A stretch of 64,000 nt of DNA from the NCBI RefSeq assembly GCF_029844725.1, contig NZ_JAOCKJ010000004.1, positions 124,001 to 188,000 of the forward strand, read 5' to 3'. The notes under the pieces are model-generated. The model saw only the letters and a program-made list of their open reading frames with translations, had not been told where the DNA came from and ran no database searches. This document shows, one piece after another, positions 1-10,240 of this stretch. Each line of letters opens with the position of its first letter. The stretch's first letter is position 1. A program made the position numbers and the translations under genes. The DNA is from Pantoea sp. GD03673. Lineage in GTDB: Bacteria; Pseudomonadota; Gammaproteobacteria; Enterobacterales; Enterobacteriaceae.

Positions 1-26
1 ATCCCGGCCTCGTTTTAAACGTTGCT

Positions 27-55
27 ACTATACGCAAGAGAATTGGGGTTGGGAA
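27..55 (-). promoter_or_regulatory. Candidate sigma-70 promoter reading out of the window (toward expected ybgC-tol genes)
   Basis: On the minus strand there is a TTCCCA -35-like hexamer (50-55), a 17-base spacer and TATAGT (27-32). In E. coli the gene after ybgE is ybgC, the first gene of the tol-pal operon. That gene would lie outside this window, so the target is inferred from synteny only. Confidence 0.35.
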
Positions 56-173
56 TGGGTCGCCAGAGCCAGGCGAAAATAATTATCGCTCCGTAACAAA
101 CGGAACGATTTCAGAGAGATTTATTGACCAGACGCTGACAAATGTTCACTGACAGCGCCGGTGAGGCGGGGAG

Positions 174-467
174 TTAAAGGTAAAAACGGTAAAGCGCAAT
201 AAATAACACCAGCACGGCCGGTAACGGCGTAAACAGCGCCTGCCATCGGGTTTTCTGTGGCCGGAAACCCACACCGTGGATCACCCCGCAACAGACCGCC
301 CAGATCAGCACCAGCCCCTGCAGAGCAGGTAACTGGCCCGCCTGATTGGCAAAACGGGTCGGATCCCACATCACGCCTCCCGCCGTCAGCAGCGCCAGCA
401 GCAGGGAAAGGGCCCGCAGAGGGCCCTTATCCATCAGATCATACAGCATCCGAATGCGCGTACGCAT
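174..467 (-). CDS. ybgE: Cyd operon protein YbgE
   Basis: A 97-residue inner-membrane protein at the end of the cytochrome bd operon. It keeps the family block MDKGPLRALS near residue 12 and GVIHGVGFRPQK near residue 61, with about three hydrophobic segments. The start codon shares one base with the cydX stop (TGATG), so translation is probably coupled. Its exact role in the bd oxidase is not established. The length equals that of E. coli YbgE. Confidence 0.93.
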   Translation of the reverse strand: MRTRIRMLYDLMDKGPLRALSLLLALLTAGGVMWDPTRFANQAGQLPALQGLVLIWAVCCGVIHGVGFRPQKTRWQALFTPLPAVLVLFIALYRFYL

Positions 468-571
468 CAGTGAGGCTCATCCTGCGCTTCAACGTGTTCA
501 ATCGCCAGCGCCGTCACGATACCAAAGGCACAGGCCAGCAACGTGCCGAGAATCCAGGCAAAATACCACAT
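467..571 (-). CDS. cydX: Cytochrome bd-I oxidase small subunit CydX
   Basis: A 34-residue single-pass membrane peptide beginning MWYFAWILGT and ending EHVEAQDEPH. CydX of this length binds the CydAB complex and is needed for stable haem b595/d and oxidase activity. It lies 16 bases after the cydB stop and overlaps ybgE by one base. The start is preceded by AGGAGACGTCGC, a good ribosome binding site. The Trp-Tyr start and acidic tail are typical of the family. Confidence 0.95.
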   Translation of the reverse strand: MWYFAWILGTLLACAFGIVTALAIEHVEAQDEPH

Positions 572-587
572 GCGACGTCTCCTTATA

Positions 588-1727
588 TTAATAGAATGAG
601 TGACTGTTGCTTTCAATCTGCTCTTTGGTGATGCGACCAAACATCTTCCAGTAACACCAGGTGGTGTAAATCAGAATGAGCGGCACGAAAATAGCGGCGG
701 CAACGGTCATGGTTTGCAGTGTCAGCAGGCTGGATGTTGCGTCCCACATCGTCAGGCTGGTCCCCGGCACGGTGCTGGATGGCATGATGAACGGAAACAT
801 CGCAATACCGGCAGTCATGATGACGCAGGCCAGCGTCAGCGAGGAGAACAGGAACGCCCAGGCACCCTTCTCAACCCGTGAGCAGAGTATGGTCATCAGC
901 GGCAGCACGACCCCCAGCAGCGGGAACAGCCACAGCACAGGATGGGTCTGGAAATTAACCATCCAGGCACCCGCTTCGCGCACCACGGTTTTACCCAGTG
1001 GGTTAGAGGCGGCGAAGTGATCCATCGCGCTGGTCACCACATAGCCATCAATGCCGTATTTCACCCAGACGCCCGCCAGAATGAAGCAGACCATCATCAC
1101 CAGCGCGGCAAGTTGTGCAGCGGTACGCGACCGCAGATGCAATTCGCCGGTTGTGCGCATCTGCAGGTAGGTTGCGCCCTGCGCCAGAATCATCGCCACA
1201 CTGACCACACCCGCCAGCAGTCCAAACGGATTCAGCAGCTGGAAGAAGTTGCCGGTATAGAACAGGCGCAGATACTCATCGGCATGGAACGGCACGCCCT
1301 GTAACAGGTTGCCAAATGCCACGCCGATCACCAGCGGCGGCACGAAGCTGCCAATGAAAATGCCCCAGTCCCAGGCACCGCGCCAGCGGTTGTCTTCAAT
1401 CTTCGAGCGATAATCAAAGCCGACCGGACGGAAGAACAGTGACGCGAGCACCAGAATCATCGCCACGTAGAAGCCAGAGAAGGCCGCCGCGTAGACCATC
1501 GGCCAGGCCGCAAACAGTGCGCCACCGGCGGTGATCAGCCAGACCTGGTTACCGTCCCAGTGCGGAGCAATACTGTTAATCATGATGCGACGTTCAGTAT
1601 CGGTGCGGCCCAGAATACGCGTCAGCATCCCGACGCCCATATCAAAGCCATCGGCAACGGCAAAGCCAATCAGCAGCACGCCAATCAGCAGCCACCAGAC
1701 AAAGCGCAGAACTTCATAATCAAACAT
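588..1727 (-). CDS. cydB: Cytochrome bd-I ubiquinol oxidase subunit II
   Basis: A 379-residue integral membrane subunit with about nine transmembrane segments, starting MFDYEVLRFVWWLLIG. CydB pairs with CydA to form the high-affinity quinol:O2 oxidase of the inner membrane. The family blocks DGFDMGVGML (near residue 27) and HWDGNQVWLITAGGALFAA (near 56) are intact. It follows cydA by 11 bases in a cydABX-ybgE operon. Length equals the E. coli protein. Confidence 0.98.
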   Translation of the reverse strand: MFDYEVLRFVWWLLIGVLLIGFAVADGFDMGVGMLTRILGRTDTERRIMINSIAPHWDGNQVWLITAGGALFAAWPMVYAAAFSGFYVAMILVLASLFFRPVGFDYRSKIEDNRWRGAWDWGIFIGSFVPPLVIGVAFGNLLQGVPFHADEYLRLFYTGNFFQLLNPFGLLAGVVSVAMILAQGATYLQMRTTGELHLRSRTAAQLAALVMMVCFILAGVWVKYGIDGYVVTSAMDHFAASNPLGKTVVREAGAWMVNFQTHPVLWLFPLLGVVLPLMTILCSRVEKGAWAFLFSSLTLACVIMTAGIAMFPFIMPSSTVPGTSLTMWDATSSLLTLQTMTVAAAIFVPLILIYTTWCYWKMFGRITKEQIESNSHSFY

Positions 1728-1738
1728 GGTCGCTCTCC

Positions 1739-3310
1739 TTATCCCTGAACCGGCTGAGTGGTTGCCGTGATTTGCTCATGATGATAACGCCCGGTTTTCA
1801 GGCTGCTCGGCCCAAGGCGGGCGAATTTGAACATCAGGTACATCTCTGCCACCAGGAACAGCGTGTAGAGTCCGCAGATCAGGATCATGGAGAACAGCAG
1901 ATCGCCAACAGTCAGGGAGGAGTTGGCCACCGCCGTCGGCAGAATCTCACCGATAGCCCAGGGCTGACGACCATACTCGGCGACGAACCAGCCTGACTCG
2001 ACAGCAATCCAGGGTAAGGGAATACCAAACAGCGCTGCTTTCAGTAACCAGCGGTTTTTACCCACGCGATTGCGTATTACGCTCCAGAAGGAGAGCGTGA
2101 TAATACCCAGCAGCAGCACGCCACACAGCACCATGATGCGGAAGGCAAAATAAAGCGGAGCGACACGCGGAATAGAGTCCTGAGTTGCCTGTTTGATCTG
2201 CGCTTCGGTCGCATCCGCGACATTGTCGGTATAGCGCTTCAGCAGCAGACCATAGCCGAGATCCTGCTTGTGGCTGTTGAACGCATCACGAACCGCCGGA
2301 TCCTGGCTGCCGCTGCGCAGTTCATTCAGCAGGGTGTAAGCTTTCATACCATTGCGGATACGCACTTCATGCTGGACCATCAGATCTTTCAGGCCGGTGA
2401 CCGGCTTATCAACGGATCGGGTAGCGATCAGCCCCAGCAGCCACGGGATCTGTACGGCGTACCGGTTCTCCTGCGTGGCCTGATCGGGCAGCCCAAAGAG
2501 CGTGAATGCGGCCGGTGCTGGCTGGGTTTCCCACTCTGCTTCGATAGCCGCCAGCTTGGTTTTCTGCACGTCACCCATTTCATAGCCTGACTCATCGCCC
2601 AGCAAAATCACTGACAGCACCGCTGCCATGCCAAAGCTGGCCGCGATAGCGAACGAGCGTCTGGCAAAAGCAAGATCACGCCCTTTCAGCATGTACCACG
2701 CGCTGATGCCCAGAATGAACATCGCGCCGGTGGTGTAACCCGCCGCAACGGTGTGAACAAATTTCACCTGGGCCACCGGGTTCAGCACCAGCTCTGAAAA
2801 GCTGACCATCTCCATGCGCATGGTTTCGAAGTTGAATTCAGAGGCGATGGGATTCTGCATCCAGCCGTTAGCGACCAGAATCCACAGCGCAGACATATTC
2901 GAGCCCAGCGCCACCAGCCAGGTCACTGCCATGTGCTGCACTTTACCCATCCGATCCCAGCCGAAAAAGAACAGGCCAACAAAGGTGGATTCCAGGAAAA
3001 ACGCCATCAGACCTTCAATGGCAAGCGGCGCGCCGAAGATATCACCGACGTAGTGAGAGTAATATGACCAGTTCGTTCCGAACTGAAATTCCATGGTCAG
3101 GCCGGTGGCGACACCCAGCGCAAAGTTAATACCAAATAACTTCCCCCAGAACTTCGTCATATCTTTATAAATTTGTTTGCCGCTCAGGACATAAACCGTT
3201 TCCATGATCGCCAGCAGAAACGCCATACCCAGCGTTAAAGGAACGAACAGAAAATGGTACATCGCCGTTAAGGCAAACTGTAACCGCGACAGCTCGACGA
3301 TATCTAACAT
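1739..3310 (-). CDS. cydA: Cytochrome bd-I ubiquinol oxidase subunit I
   Basis: A 523-residue haem-bearing subunit that oxidises ubiquinol and reduces O2 to water at low oxygen. Visible key residues are His19 (haem ligand in AMYHFLFVP), Glu99 and Glu107 of the proton path, and the GRQPW motif (near 390) beside the quinol site. It is first in the operon. The 573 bases upstream hold an FNR-like site and GTTAA repeats that would fit the known control of cydAB by FNR and ArcA. It starts 573 bases after the sucD stop, with none of the mng genes found there in E. coli. Confidence 0.98.
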   Translation of the reverse strand: MLDIVELSRLQFALTAMYHFLFVPLTLGMAFLLAIMETVYVLSGKQIYKDMTKFWGKLFGINFALGVATGLTMEFQFGTNWSYYSHYVGDIFGAPLAIEGLMAFFLESTFVGLFFFGWDRMGKVQHMAVTWLVALGSNMSALWILVANGWMQNPIASEFNFETMRMEMVSFSELVLNPVAQVKFVHTVAAGYTTGAMFILGISAWYMLKGRDLAFARRSFAIAASFGMAAVLSVILLGDESGYEMGDVQKTKLAAIEAEWETQPAPAAFTLFGLPDQATQENRYAVQIPWLLGLIATRSVDKPVTGLKDLMVQHEVRIRNGMKAYTLLNELRSGSQDPAVRDAFNSHKQDLGYGLLLKRYTDNVADATEAQIKQATQDSIPRVAPLYFAFRIMVLCGVLLLGIITLSFWSVIRNRVGKNRWLLKAALFGIPLPWIAVESGWFVAEYGRQPWAIGEILPTAVANSSLTVGDLLFSMILICGLYTLFLVAEMYLMFKFARLGPSSLKTGRYHHEQITATTQPVQG

Positions 3311-3642
3311 AAGGACTCCTTGCTCCTCGCTTTGTCTCTGTCATGCACGCGATTGGCTCGCACATCATCAGAGTCAGGAACGACTGTTTATTGATTCCAG
3401 TATTTGTTACCCGCAGAACAGGTCTGTGAGCTGCCCGAACAGGCGAGTAGCGAATGAAGCAGCTCTGAAAATTGTCAATCAGCGCTTTCATTAACGCGTG
3501 CTTTAACAGGAGAAAAGCGGGTGTCATCCCGGGTTGAGCAGACGTTTGAAAATTTGTGTAAAAGGCTGGATTGATGCAGCGCAATTTACGCTCTTAGCGT
3601 TGCGCTTTGCCAGCGATATAGTTGGATATAAATCGCGGTTAA

Positions 3643-3656
3643 TTGATCTGGATTAA
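3643..3656. promoter_or_regulatory. Candidate FNR site upstream of cydA
   Basis: The sequence TTGATCTGGATTAA differs from the FNR consensus TTGAT-N4-ATCAA at one base. FNR represses cydAB under strict anoxia in E. coli, so the place fits. It is a motif match only. Confidence 0.45.
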
Positions 3657-3839
3657 CGCAATAAGTTTCCAGATGGAGTCAGGTGGGTTTCTTGTTAATG
3701 AGATGTCATTAATGAAATAAGGTGGGGGAAAATAGTTTACCTTTGCCACTTTTTATTAACGCAATTAACCCGAGTCAGGTTAACTGATCCTGCCTTCTTT
3801 GCATTAATAGCCTGCGTTAGGACGGCGAGTAACCGGCAT

Positions 3840-3864
3840 AAAAAAAGCCACCCGAAGGTGGCTT
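3840..3864 (-). terminator. Rho-independent terminator after sucD
   Basis: Minus-strand stem AGCCACC-TTCG-GGTGGCT is followed by a run of U. It begins about 20 bases after the sucD stop and ends the sdh-suc operon. Confidence 0.9.
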
Positions 3865-3883
3865 AATGTCAGATGATAACGGC

Positions 3884-4759
3884 TTATTTTGCCGGTAATA
3901 CGGCTTTAACCGCGTCACCGATGTCAGCCAGGCTGCGTACGGTCTTCACGCCTGCCGCTTCCAGTGCAGCAAACTTCTCATCTGCTGTACCTTTACCACC
4001 GGCAATGATGGCACCCGCATGGCCCATACGCTTGCCTTTCGGCGCGGTGACGCCCGCAATGTAGCCCACAACCGGCTTGGTCACGTGCTCTTTGATGAAG
4101 GCTGCGGCTTCTTCTTCTGCGCTACCCCCGATCTCACCGATCATCACGATCGCTTCAGTCTGTGGATCGTCCTGGAACATTTTCAGGATGTCGATGAAGT
4201 TTGAGCCTGGGATCGGGTCGCCGCCGATACCCACACAGGTCGACTGGCCGTAACCAATGTCCGTGGTCTGCTTAACCGCTTCATAGGTCAGCGTGCCTGA
4301 ACGGGAAACGATGCCGACGCGGCCCGGCTGGTGAATGTGGCCCGGCATGATGCCGATTTTACATTCGCCTGGGGTGATCACACCCGGGCAGTTTGGACCA
4401 ATCATCCGCACGCCTGCTTCATCCAGCTTCACTTTCACGGTCAGCATATCCAGGGTCGGGATGCCTTCGGTGATGGTGATGATCAGTTTGATACCTGCTT
4501 CGATCGCTTCCAGGATGCCATCTTTGCAGAAAGGAGCCGGAACGTAGATGACGGTCGCCGTTGCGCCTGTCGCTTCTACAGCTTCGCGCACGGTGTTGAA
4601 CACCGGCAGGCCGAGATGCGTTGTGCCGCCTTTGCCTGGCGTAACGCCGCCAACCAGCTGAGTACCGTAGGCCAGCGCCTGCTCAGAATGGAAAGTCCCC
4701 TGGCCACCGGTGAAACCCTGGCAAATGACTTTGGTGTTTTTGTCGATCAGAATGGACAT
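3884..4759 (-). CDS. sucD: Succinyl-CoA synthetase alpha subunit (ADP-forming)
   Basis: A 291-residue subunit that binds CoA and carries the phosphohistidine of succinyl-CoA synthetase (succinyl-CoA + ADP + Pi to succinate + CoA + ATP). The N-terminal CoA-binding Rossmann fold starts [21 protein letters not shown]. The [14 protein letters not shown] motif near residue 248 contains the phosphorylated His. The start overlaps the sucC stop by one base. It is the last gene of sdhCDAB-sucABCD and is followed by a terminator. Confidence 0.98.
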   Translation of the reverse strand: MSILIDKNTKVICQGFTGGQGTFHSEQALAYGTQLVGGVTPGKGGTTHLGLPVFNTVREAVEATGATATVIYVPAPFCKDGILEAIEAGIKLIITITEGIPTLDMLTVKVKLDEAGVRMIGPNCPGVITPGECKIGIMPGHIHQPGRVGIVSRSGTLTYEAVKQTTDIGYGQSTCVGIGGDPIPGSNFIDILKMFQDDPQTEAIVMIGEIGGSAEEEAAAFIKEHVTKPVVGYIAGVTAPKGKRMGHAGAIIAGGKGTADEKFAALEAAGVKTVRSLADIGDAVKAVLPAK

Positions 4760-5925
4760 TATTTACCCTCCGCGGCAGCAACAACACGCTGTGCGGCGTC
4801 TGTCAGGCTGGTTGCTGCAATGATGTTCAGACCGCTGTCCGCCAGTTTCTGTGCGCCCAGCTCGGCGTTGTTACCTTCCAGACGTACCACTACTGGCACG
4901 TTGACACCCACTTCAGCCACTGCACCGATGATGCCGTCGGCGATCAGGTCACAGCGTACAATACCGCCGAAGATGTTAACGAAAACGGCTTTAACCGCAT
5001 CGTCAGACAGGATGATTTTGAAGGCTTCCGTCACGCGCTCTTTCGTTGCGCCGCCGCCGACATCAAGGAAGTTGGCTGGCTGACCGCCGTGGTGCTTAAC
5101 GATGTCCATGGTGCCCATCGCCAGACCTGCGCCGTTCACCATACAACCGATGTTGCCTTCCAGCGCAACATAGTTCAGTTCCCACTGTGTCGCATGTGCT
5201 TCACGGGGATCTTCCTGGCTTGGATCGCGCATTTCACGCAGCTCTGGCTGACGGAACAGGGCATTGCCATCGGCACCCAGTTTGCCATCCAGGCAGATCA
5301 GATCGCCCTGTTTGGTGATCACCAGCGGGTTGATCTCAACCATCGCCAGATCGCGCTCCAGGAACAGCGTTGCCAGACCCATGAAGATCTTGGTGAACTG
5401 GCCAACCAGCTTACCGGTCAGGCCCAGTTTGAATGCCAGCTCGCGGCCCTGATAAGGCTGCGGGCCCGTCAGTGGATCAAGTGCCATTTTGTGAATCAGG
5501 TGCGGGGTTTCTTCCGCCACTTTTTCAATTTCCACGCCGCCTTCAGTCGAGGCCATGAAAATAACGCGGCGCGTTGCGCGATCGACCACTGCGCCCAGGT
5601 AAAGCTCCTGATCGATGTCGGTCGCGGCTTCAACCAGAATCTGGTTGACCGGCTGGCCGTTTGCATCTGTCTGATAGGTCACCAGGCGTTTGCCCAGCCA
5701 GTTCTCAGCAAAAGCACGAATCTCTTCTTTGCTGTTAACCACTTTCACACCGCCCGCTTTACCGCGGCCACCGGCATGAACCTGACATTTAACTACCCAC
5801 GGGCCTGCGCCAATTTTAGAGGCTGCTTCTTCCGCTTCACGTGGTGTAGTACAGGCGTAACCCGTTGGTGCCGGCATGCCATACCGTGCAAACAGTTGTT
5901 TCGCCTGGTATTCGTGTAAGTTCAT
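4759..5925 (-). CDS. sucC: Succinyl-CoA synthetase beta subunit
   Basis: A 388-residue subunit with an N-terminal ATP-grasp domain ([11 protein letters not shown] near residue 53) and a C-terminal CoA-ligase domain ([10 protein letters not shown] near 320). It forms the nucleotide-binding half of the heterotetramer with SucD. The start [16 protein letters not shown] is the family start. It lies 67 bases after sucB. Length matches the E. coli subunit exactly. Confidence 0.98.
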   Translation of the reverse strand: MNLHEYQAKQLFARYGMPAPTGYACTTPREAEEAASKIGAGPWVVKCQVHAGGRGKAGGVKVVNSKEEIRAFAENWLGKRLVTYQTDANGQPVNQILVEAATDIDQELYLGAVVDRATRRVIFMASTEGGVEIEKVAEETPHLIHKMALDPLTGPQPYQGRELAFKLGLTGKLVGQFTKIFMGLATLFLERDLAMVEINPLVITKQGDLICLDGKLGADGNALFRQPELREMRDPSQEDPREAHATQWELNYVALEGNIGCMVNGAGLAMGTMDIVKHHGGQPANFLDVGGGATKERVTEAFKIILSDDAVKAVFVNIFGGIVRCDLIADGIIGAVAEVGVNVPVVVRLEGNNAELGAQKLADSGLNIIAATSLTDAAQRVVAAAEGK

Positions 5926-5992
5926 GATGTTCTATCCATTCAGGTCTGAAAAGAGTATTGAGGTTGGGCGCGCGAGGCGCGCCCGGTGAAAA

Positions 5993-7216
5993 TCAGACAT
6001 CCAGCAGCAGACGCGCCGGATCTTCCAGCATCTCTTTCACTGCAACCAGATAACCAACTGATTCACGGCCATCGATCAGACGGTGGTCGTAGGAGAGCGC
6101 CAGGTACATCATTGGCAGCACCACAACCTGACCATTGACCGCCATCGGGCGATCTTTGATAGCGTGCATGCCCAGGATGGCGCTCTGCGGTGGGTTGATG
6201 ATCGGGGTAGACATCAGGGAACCAAAGACGCCACCGTTGGTGATGGTAAAGTTACCGCCGGTCAGATCGTCAACGGTCAGCTTGCCGTCACGGCCTTTCA
6301 CTGCCAGCTCTTTGATTTTCTTCTCGATGTCCGCCATGCTGAGCGCATCAACGTCACGCAGAACCGGCGTTACCAGACCGCGCGGCGTGGAAACAGCGAT
6401 GCTGACGTCAAAGTAGTTGTGGTAAACCACATCTTCGCCATCGATGGACGCATTCACTTCCGGATAGCGTTTCAGCGCTTCAACAACCGCTTTGATGTAG
6501 AAGGACATGAAGCCCAGACGCACACCGTGACGCTTCTCGAATGCCTCACCATACTGCTTGCGCAGATCCATGATCGGCTTCATGTTGATTTCGTTGAAGG
6601 TGGTCAGCATAGCGGTGCTGTTTTTCGCTTCCAGCAGACGCTCGGCAACACGCTTACGCAGACGGGTCATCGGCACGCGTTTTTCGCTGCGATTCGCCAC
6701 GGGCTGCTGTACGGCAGCCGTTTCAGCAGCTGGCGCGGCGGCTTTGGCAGCCTGCGGCTTGCTGGCCAGATGTTTTTCAACATCTTCACGGGTCAGACGT
6801 CCGCCCACACCGCTGCCTTTGATCTGCGAGGCATCCAGATTGTGCTCGGCAATCAGACGGCGGATAGCCGGGCTGAGCGCATCGTTGCTCTCTTCTTCCA
6901 GTGACGCAGTCTGACGCTGAGCCGGGGTAGACTCTTTGCTTTCAGCCTTCGCGCTGGTCTCTTTACCGGCGCTGTTGCCCTCTTTCAGACGACCCAGGAT
7001 CTGGCGTGAAGTGACGGTTGCGCCCTCTTCTTCCAGAACCGCTTCCAGGATACCGTCAGCCGAGGCTGGCACTTCCAGCACCACTTTGTCGGTTTCGATT
7101 TCGACCAGCACTTCATCGCGAGTCACTGCATCGCCTGGTTTTTTGTGCCAGGTTGCCACAGAGGCATCGGCAACCGATTCAGGCAGGTCGGGAACGAGAA
7201 TATCTACGCTACTCAT
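5993..7216 (-). CDS. sucB: 2-oxoglutarate dehydrogenase E2, dihydrolipoyl succinyltransferase
   Basis: A 407-residue core of the 2-oxoglutarate dehydrogenase complex. Domains in order: lipoyl domain at residues 2-77 with lipoyl-lysine Lys44 (ETDKV), an Ala/Pro/Lys-rich linker, the E1/E3-binding domain near 113-150 ([15 protein letters not shown]), a second linker, and the acyltransferase domain ending with the catalytic [11 protein letters not shown] motif. It moves the succinyl group to CoA. It lies 15 bases after sucA. Confidence 0.98.
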   Translation of the reverse strand: MSSVDILVPDLPESVADASVATWHKKPGDAVTRDEVLVEIETDKVVLEVPASADGILEAVLEEEGATVTSRQILGRLKEGNSAGKETSAKAESKESTPAQRQTASLEEESNDALSPAIRRLIAEHNLDASQIKGSGVGGRLTREDVEKHLASKPQAAKAAAPAAETAAVQQPVANRSEKRVPMTRLRKRVAERLLEAKNSTAMLTTFNEINMKPIMDLRKQYGEAFEKRHGVRLGFMSFYIKAVVEALKRYPEVNASIDGEDVVYHNYFDVSIAVSTPRGLVTPVLRDVDALSMADIEKKIKELAVKGRDGKLTVDDLTGGNFTITNGGVFGSLMSTPIINPPQSAILGMHAIKDRPMAVNGQVVVLPMMYLALSYDHRLIDGRESVGYLVAVKEMLEDPARLLLDV

Positions 7217-7231
7217 TATCTTTCCTTTTAA

Positions 7232-10039
7232 TTAATTAACGTTCAGCGCGTCATTAACCAGGTCTTGCTGCTGTTGTTGGTGTACGGACATGTAACCCAC
7301 GGCCGGTGAGGCAGATGCCGGGCGACCTGCATAACGTAAGGTCGCGCCAAACGGCACAACTTCACGGAAATGATGCTGGCTGCAATACCAGGCGCCCTGA
7401 TTCAGCGGCTCTTCCTGACACCAGACAAAATCCTGCACGTGAGAATACGCTTTTAATGCTTCCTGTACCGCGTGATGCGGGAACGGATAGAGCTGCTCGA
7501 TACGGACAATAGCCACATCGGTCTGCTCATTTTTACGACGCTGCTCAAGCAGGTCGTAATAGACTTTACCGGAGCACAGCACGACGCGTTTCACGCCCTG
7601 CGGATCCAGATCATCAATCTCGCCAATTGCTGGCTGGAAGCTGCCGTTAGCCAGTTCATCCAGCGTGGAGATCGCCAGCGGATGACGCAGCAGCGATTTC
7701 GGCGACATCACAATCAGCGGACGGCGCATACCGCGCAATGCCTGACGACGCAGCATGTGGTAAACCTGCGCAGGCGTAGACGGCACGCAGACCTGCATGT
7801 TCTGCTCAGCGCAGAGTTGCAGATAACGCTCCAGACGCGCAGAGGAGTGCTCTGGCCCCTGACCTTCGTAGCCGTGCGGCAGCAGCATCACCAGGCCACA
7901 CATCCGGCCCCACTTCTGCTCACCGGAGCTGATGAACTGGTCGATAACAACCTGAGCACCGTTGGCGAAGTCACCAAACTGCGCTTCCCAGATGGTCAGG
8001 ATGCGCGGCTCTGCAGTGGCATAGCCATATTCAAAGGCCAGTACCGCTTCTTCAGACAGCACGGAGTCCCACACTTTGAACTGGCCCTGGCCGCTGTGGA
8101 CATGGTGCAGAGGGGTGTAAGTTGAGCCGTTCGCCTGGTTATGAATAACCGCGTGACGGTGGAAGAAGGTTCCGCGACCGGTATCTTCGCCCGACAGACG
8201 CACAGGAATGCCTTCATCAACCAGCGTGGCGTACGCCAGATTTTCCGCGCCGCCCCAGTCAAAGGCTTTTTCGCCTTCAGCCATCAGACGACGGTCATTG
8301 TAGATTTTGGCAACACGCGACTGCACCTCAACCTCTTCAGGCACCTGGCTGATACGCAGCGCCAGTTCCTTCAGACGTTTCATGTCGACCTGAGCCGGGT
8401 ATGGCTCATCCCACTCATGATTCAGGTAAGGTGACCAGGTAAAGGAGTGCAGACTCATCGGACGCCATTCCGGCACTACGCACTCGCCCGCATCCAGCGC
8501 GTCACGGTAAAGATTGACCATTTCGGTCGCATCTTCCTGCGTGGCAACGGCTTCCCCTTCCAGACGGTCGGCGTAGATTTTGCGTGGGGTCGGGTGTTTT
8601 TTGATTTTCTGGTACATCAGCGGCTGGGTCGCACTTGGCTCATCCGCCTCGTTGTGACCATGACGGCGATAGCAGACCAAATCGATAAACACATCACGCT
8701 TAAAGGTGTTGCGATAGTCGAGCGCCAGACGGGTCACGAAGGCGACCGCTTCCGGATCGTCAGCATTGACGTGGAAAATCGGTGCCAGCACCATTTTACC
8801 GATATCGGTGCAGTAAGGGGTTGAACGCGCATCTTTCGGGTTGGAAGTTGTAAAACCAACCTGGTTGTTGATGACGATGCGAACGGTACCGCCCACTTCA
8901 TAACCGCGTGCCTGTGACATGTTCAGGGTTTCCTGAACCACGCCCTGACCAATCACCGCCGCGTCACCATGAATGGTGATCGGCAGAACTTTGTTGCTGG
9001 CTGGCTCATCCAGACGATCCAGACGGGCGCGTACAGAACCCATGACCACCGGGCTGACGATCTCCAGGTGTGACGGGTTAAACGCCAGCGCCAGGTGAAC
9101 CAGGCCGCCTTCGGTTTCCACGTCAGACGAGAAGCCCATGTGGTACTTCACGTCACCGGTGCCAAGATGCTCTTTATGCTTACCGGCGAACTCGTCGAAC
9201 AGATCCTGTGGCTTTTTACCCAATACGTTGATCAGCACGTTGAGACGACCACGGTGCGCCATACCCAGCACAACTTCACGGGTACCGCTCTTACCGGCGT
9301 GACGAATCATTTCGCGCAGCATCGGGACCAGCGCATCGCCGCCTTCCAGCGAGAAGCGTTTCGCACCCGGGAATTTCGCGCCCAGATATTTTTCCAGCCC
9401 TTCTGCAGCGGTCAGCTCTTTCAGGAAACCTTTTTTCTCGTCGTTGCTGAACGCTGCACGGCCTGCCACAGACTCAAGGCGCTGCTGAATCCAGCGTTTC
9501 TCATCCGTGTTATTGATGTGCATATATTCCGCACCGATTGAGCCGCAGTAAGTCTGCGTCAGCGCGTCGAAGAGATCGGCCAGCTTCATGGTCTCTTTGC
9601 CGATGGCAAAGGAGCCTACGTTAAAGCTTTCCTGAAAATCGGCCTCGGTCAGGTCATGAAAAGCGGGATCAAGATCGGCGACCCGATCCTGTTTCCACAG
9701 GCCGAGCGGATCGAGATTCGCATGCTGATGACCGCGAAAACGAAACGCGTTTATCAGCTGCAGCACTTTCACTTGCTTAGAGTTGGTTTCCGGATCGGAG
9801 AGAGATGAGGTGTAACGAGATGCGTCTTTCGCCAGGCGACGGAAGTACTCACGTGTGGTGGAGTGAAACTGCTCAGGTTTCATTCCGGTGCCCGGTAACT
9901 GTTGGAACATCGAGCGCCACACTGCATCGACAGAGTCAGGATCGGTCAGGAAATCCTCATAGAGCTGCTCTATGTAAGACTGATTCGCGCCGGCCAGCCA
10001 GGAAGAGTCCAGCCAGGGCTTCATCGCGCTGTTCTGCAT
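7232..10039 (-). CDS. sucA: 2-oxoglutarate dehydrogenase E1 component
   Basis: A 935-residue thiamine-diphosphate enzyme that decarboxylates 2-oxoglutarate and succinylates the lipoyl group on SucB. Visible family blocks are GMAHRGRLNVL (near 260), GDAAVIGQGVVQET (near 365) and the HNEADEPSATQP block (near 460). The E. coli protein is of similar length. A gap of about 200 bases with a strong hairpin separates it from sdhB, so an extra suc promoter is possible, as in E. coli. Confidence 0.98.
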   Translation of the reverse strand: MQNSAMKPWLDSSWLAGANQSYIEQLYEDFLTDPDSVDAVWRSMFQQLPGTGMKPEQFHSTTREYFRRLAKDASRYTSSLSDPETNSKQVKVLQLINAFRFRGHQHANLDPLGLWKQDRVADLDPAFHDLTEADFQESFNVGSFAIGKETMKLADLFDALTQTYCGSIGAEYMHINNTDEKRWIQQRLESVAGRAAFSNDEKKGFLKELTAAEGLEKYLGAKFPGAKRFSLEGGDALVPMLREMIRHAGKSGTREVVLGMAHRGRLNVLINVLGKKPQDLFDEFAGKHKEHLGTGDVKYHMGFSSDVETEGGLVHLALAFNPSHLEIVSPVVMGSVRARLDRLDEPASNKVLPITIHGDAAVIGQGVVQETLNMSQARGYEVGGTVRIVINNQVGFTTSNPKDARSTPYCTDIGKMVLAPIFHVNADDPEAVAFVTRLALDYRNTFKRDVFIDLVCYRRHGHNEADEPSATQPLMYQKIKKHPTPRKIYADRLEGEAVATQEDATEMVNLYRDALDAGECVVPEWRPMSLHSFTWSPYLNHEWDEPYPAQVDMKRLKELALRISQVPEEVEVQSRVAKIYNDRRLMAEGEKAFDWGGAENLAYATLVDEGIPVRLSGEDTGRGTFFHRHAVIHNQANGSTYTPLHHVHSGQGQFKVWDSVLSEEAVLAFEYGYATAEPRILTIWEAQFGDFANGAQVVIDQFISSGEQKWGRMCGLVMLLPHGYEGQGPEHSSARLERYLQLCAEQNMQVCVPSTPAQVYHMLRRQALRGMRRPLIVMSPKSLLRHPLAISTLDELANGSFQPAIGEIDDLDPQGVKRVVLCSGKVYYDLLEQRRKNEQTDVAIVRIEQLYPFPHHAVQEALKAYSHVQDFVWCQEEPLNQGAWYCSQHHFREVVPFGATLRYAGRPASASPAVGYMSVHQQQQQDLVNDALNVN

Positions 10040-10209
10040 TGTGATCCCTTAAGCATTGCTATGCTTTTTTGAGGTTTCATTTGTTGCCGCTTTCGCGGTT
10101 TGCCGTAGTGAGTTCAGCGATACGAGCACTTTGCGCAGCGCGCGTGGCCCGTAAGGGAACCTTTGTAAACGTGGTCATCACCGCGCTTACAGAGGCTTCC
10201 GTTAAAACA

Positions 10210-10230
10210 CCGGGAACCTGAGGTTCCCGG
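10210..10230 (-). terminator. Hairpin in the sdhB-sucA intercistronic gap
   Basis: A perfect 10-base inverted repeat around a single central base, starting 10 bases after the sdhB stop on the minus strand and followed by TGTTTTAA. The short U stretch makes it a weak terminator, 3-prime stability hairpin or processing site between the sdh and suc halves of the operon. Confidence 0.6.
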
Positions 10231-10240
10231 CAGAGACTGC

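Larger units (their letters stand above)
3311..3883 (-). promoter_or_regulatory. cydA upstream regulatory region (gene-free stretch between sucD and cydA)
   Basis: This 573-base AT-rich stretch holds no convincing gene. It carries the sucD terminator at 3840-3864, an FNR-like palindrome at 3643-3656 and a cluster of GTTAA repeats around 3755-3785 that resemble ArcA recognition elements. By analogy with E. coli the cydA promoters lie here. I did not assign exact start sites. Confidence 0.6.

Noticed and set aside
4331-5919. Long plus-strand frames opposite sucC and sucD (250 and 276 codons)
   Set aside because: They mirror highly conserved genes, have no ribosome binding site and give low-complexity, His/Gln/Arg-rich protein without family features.
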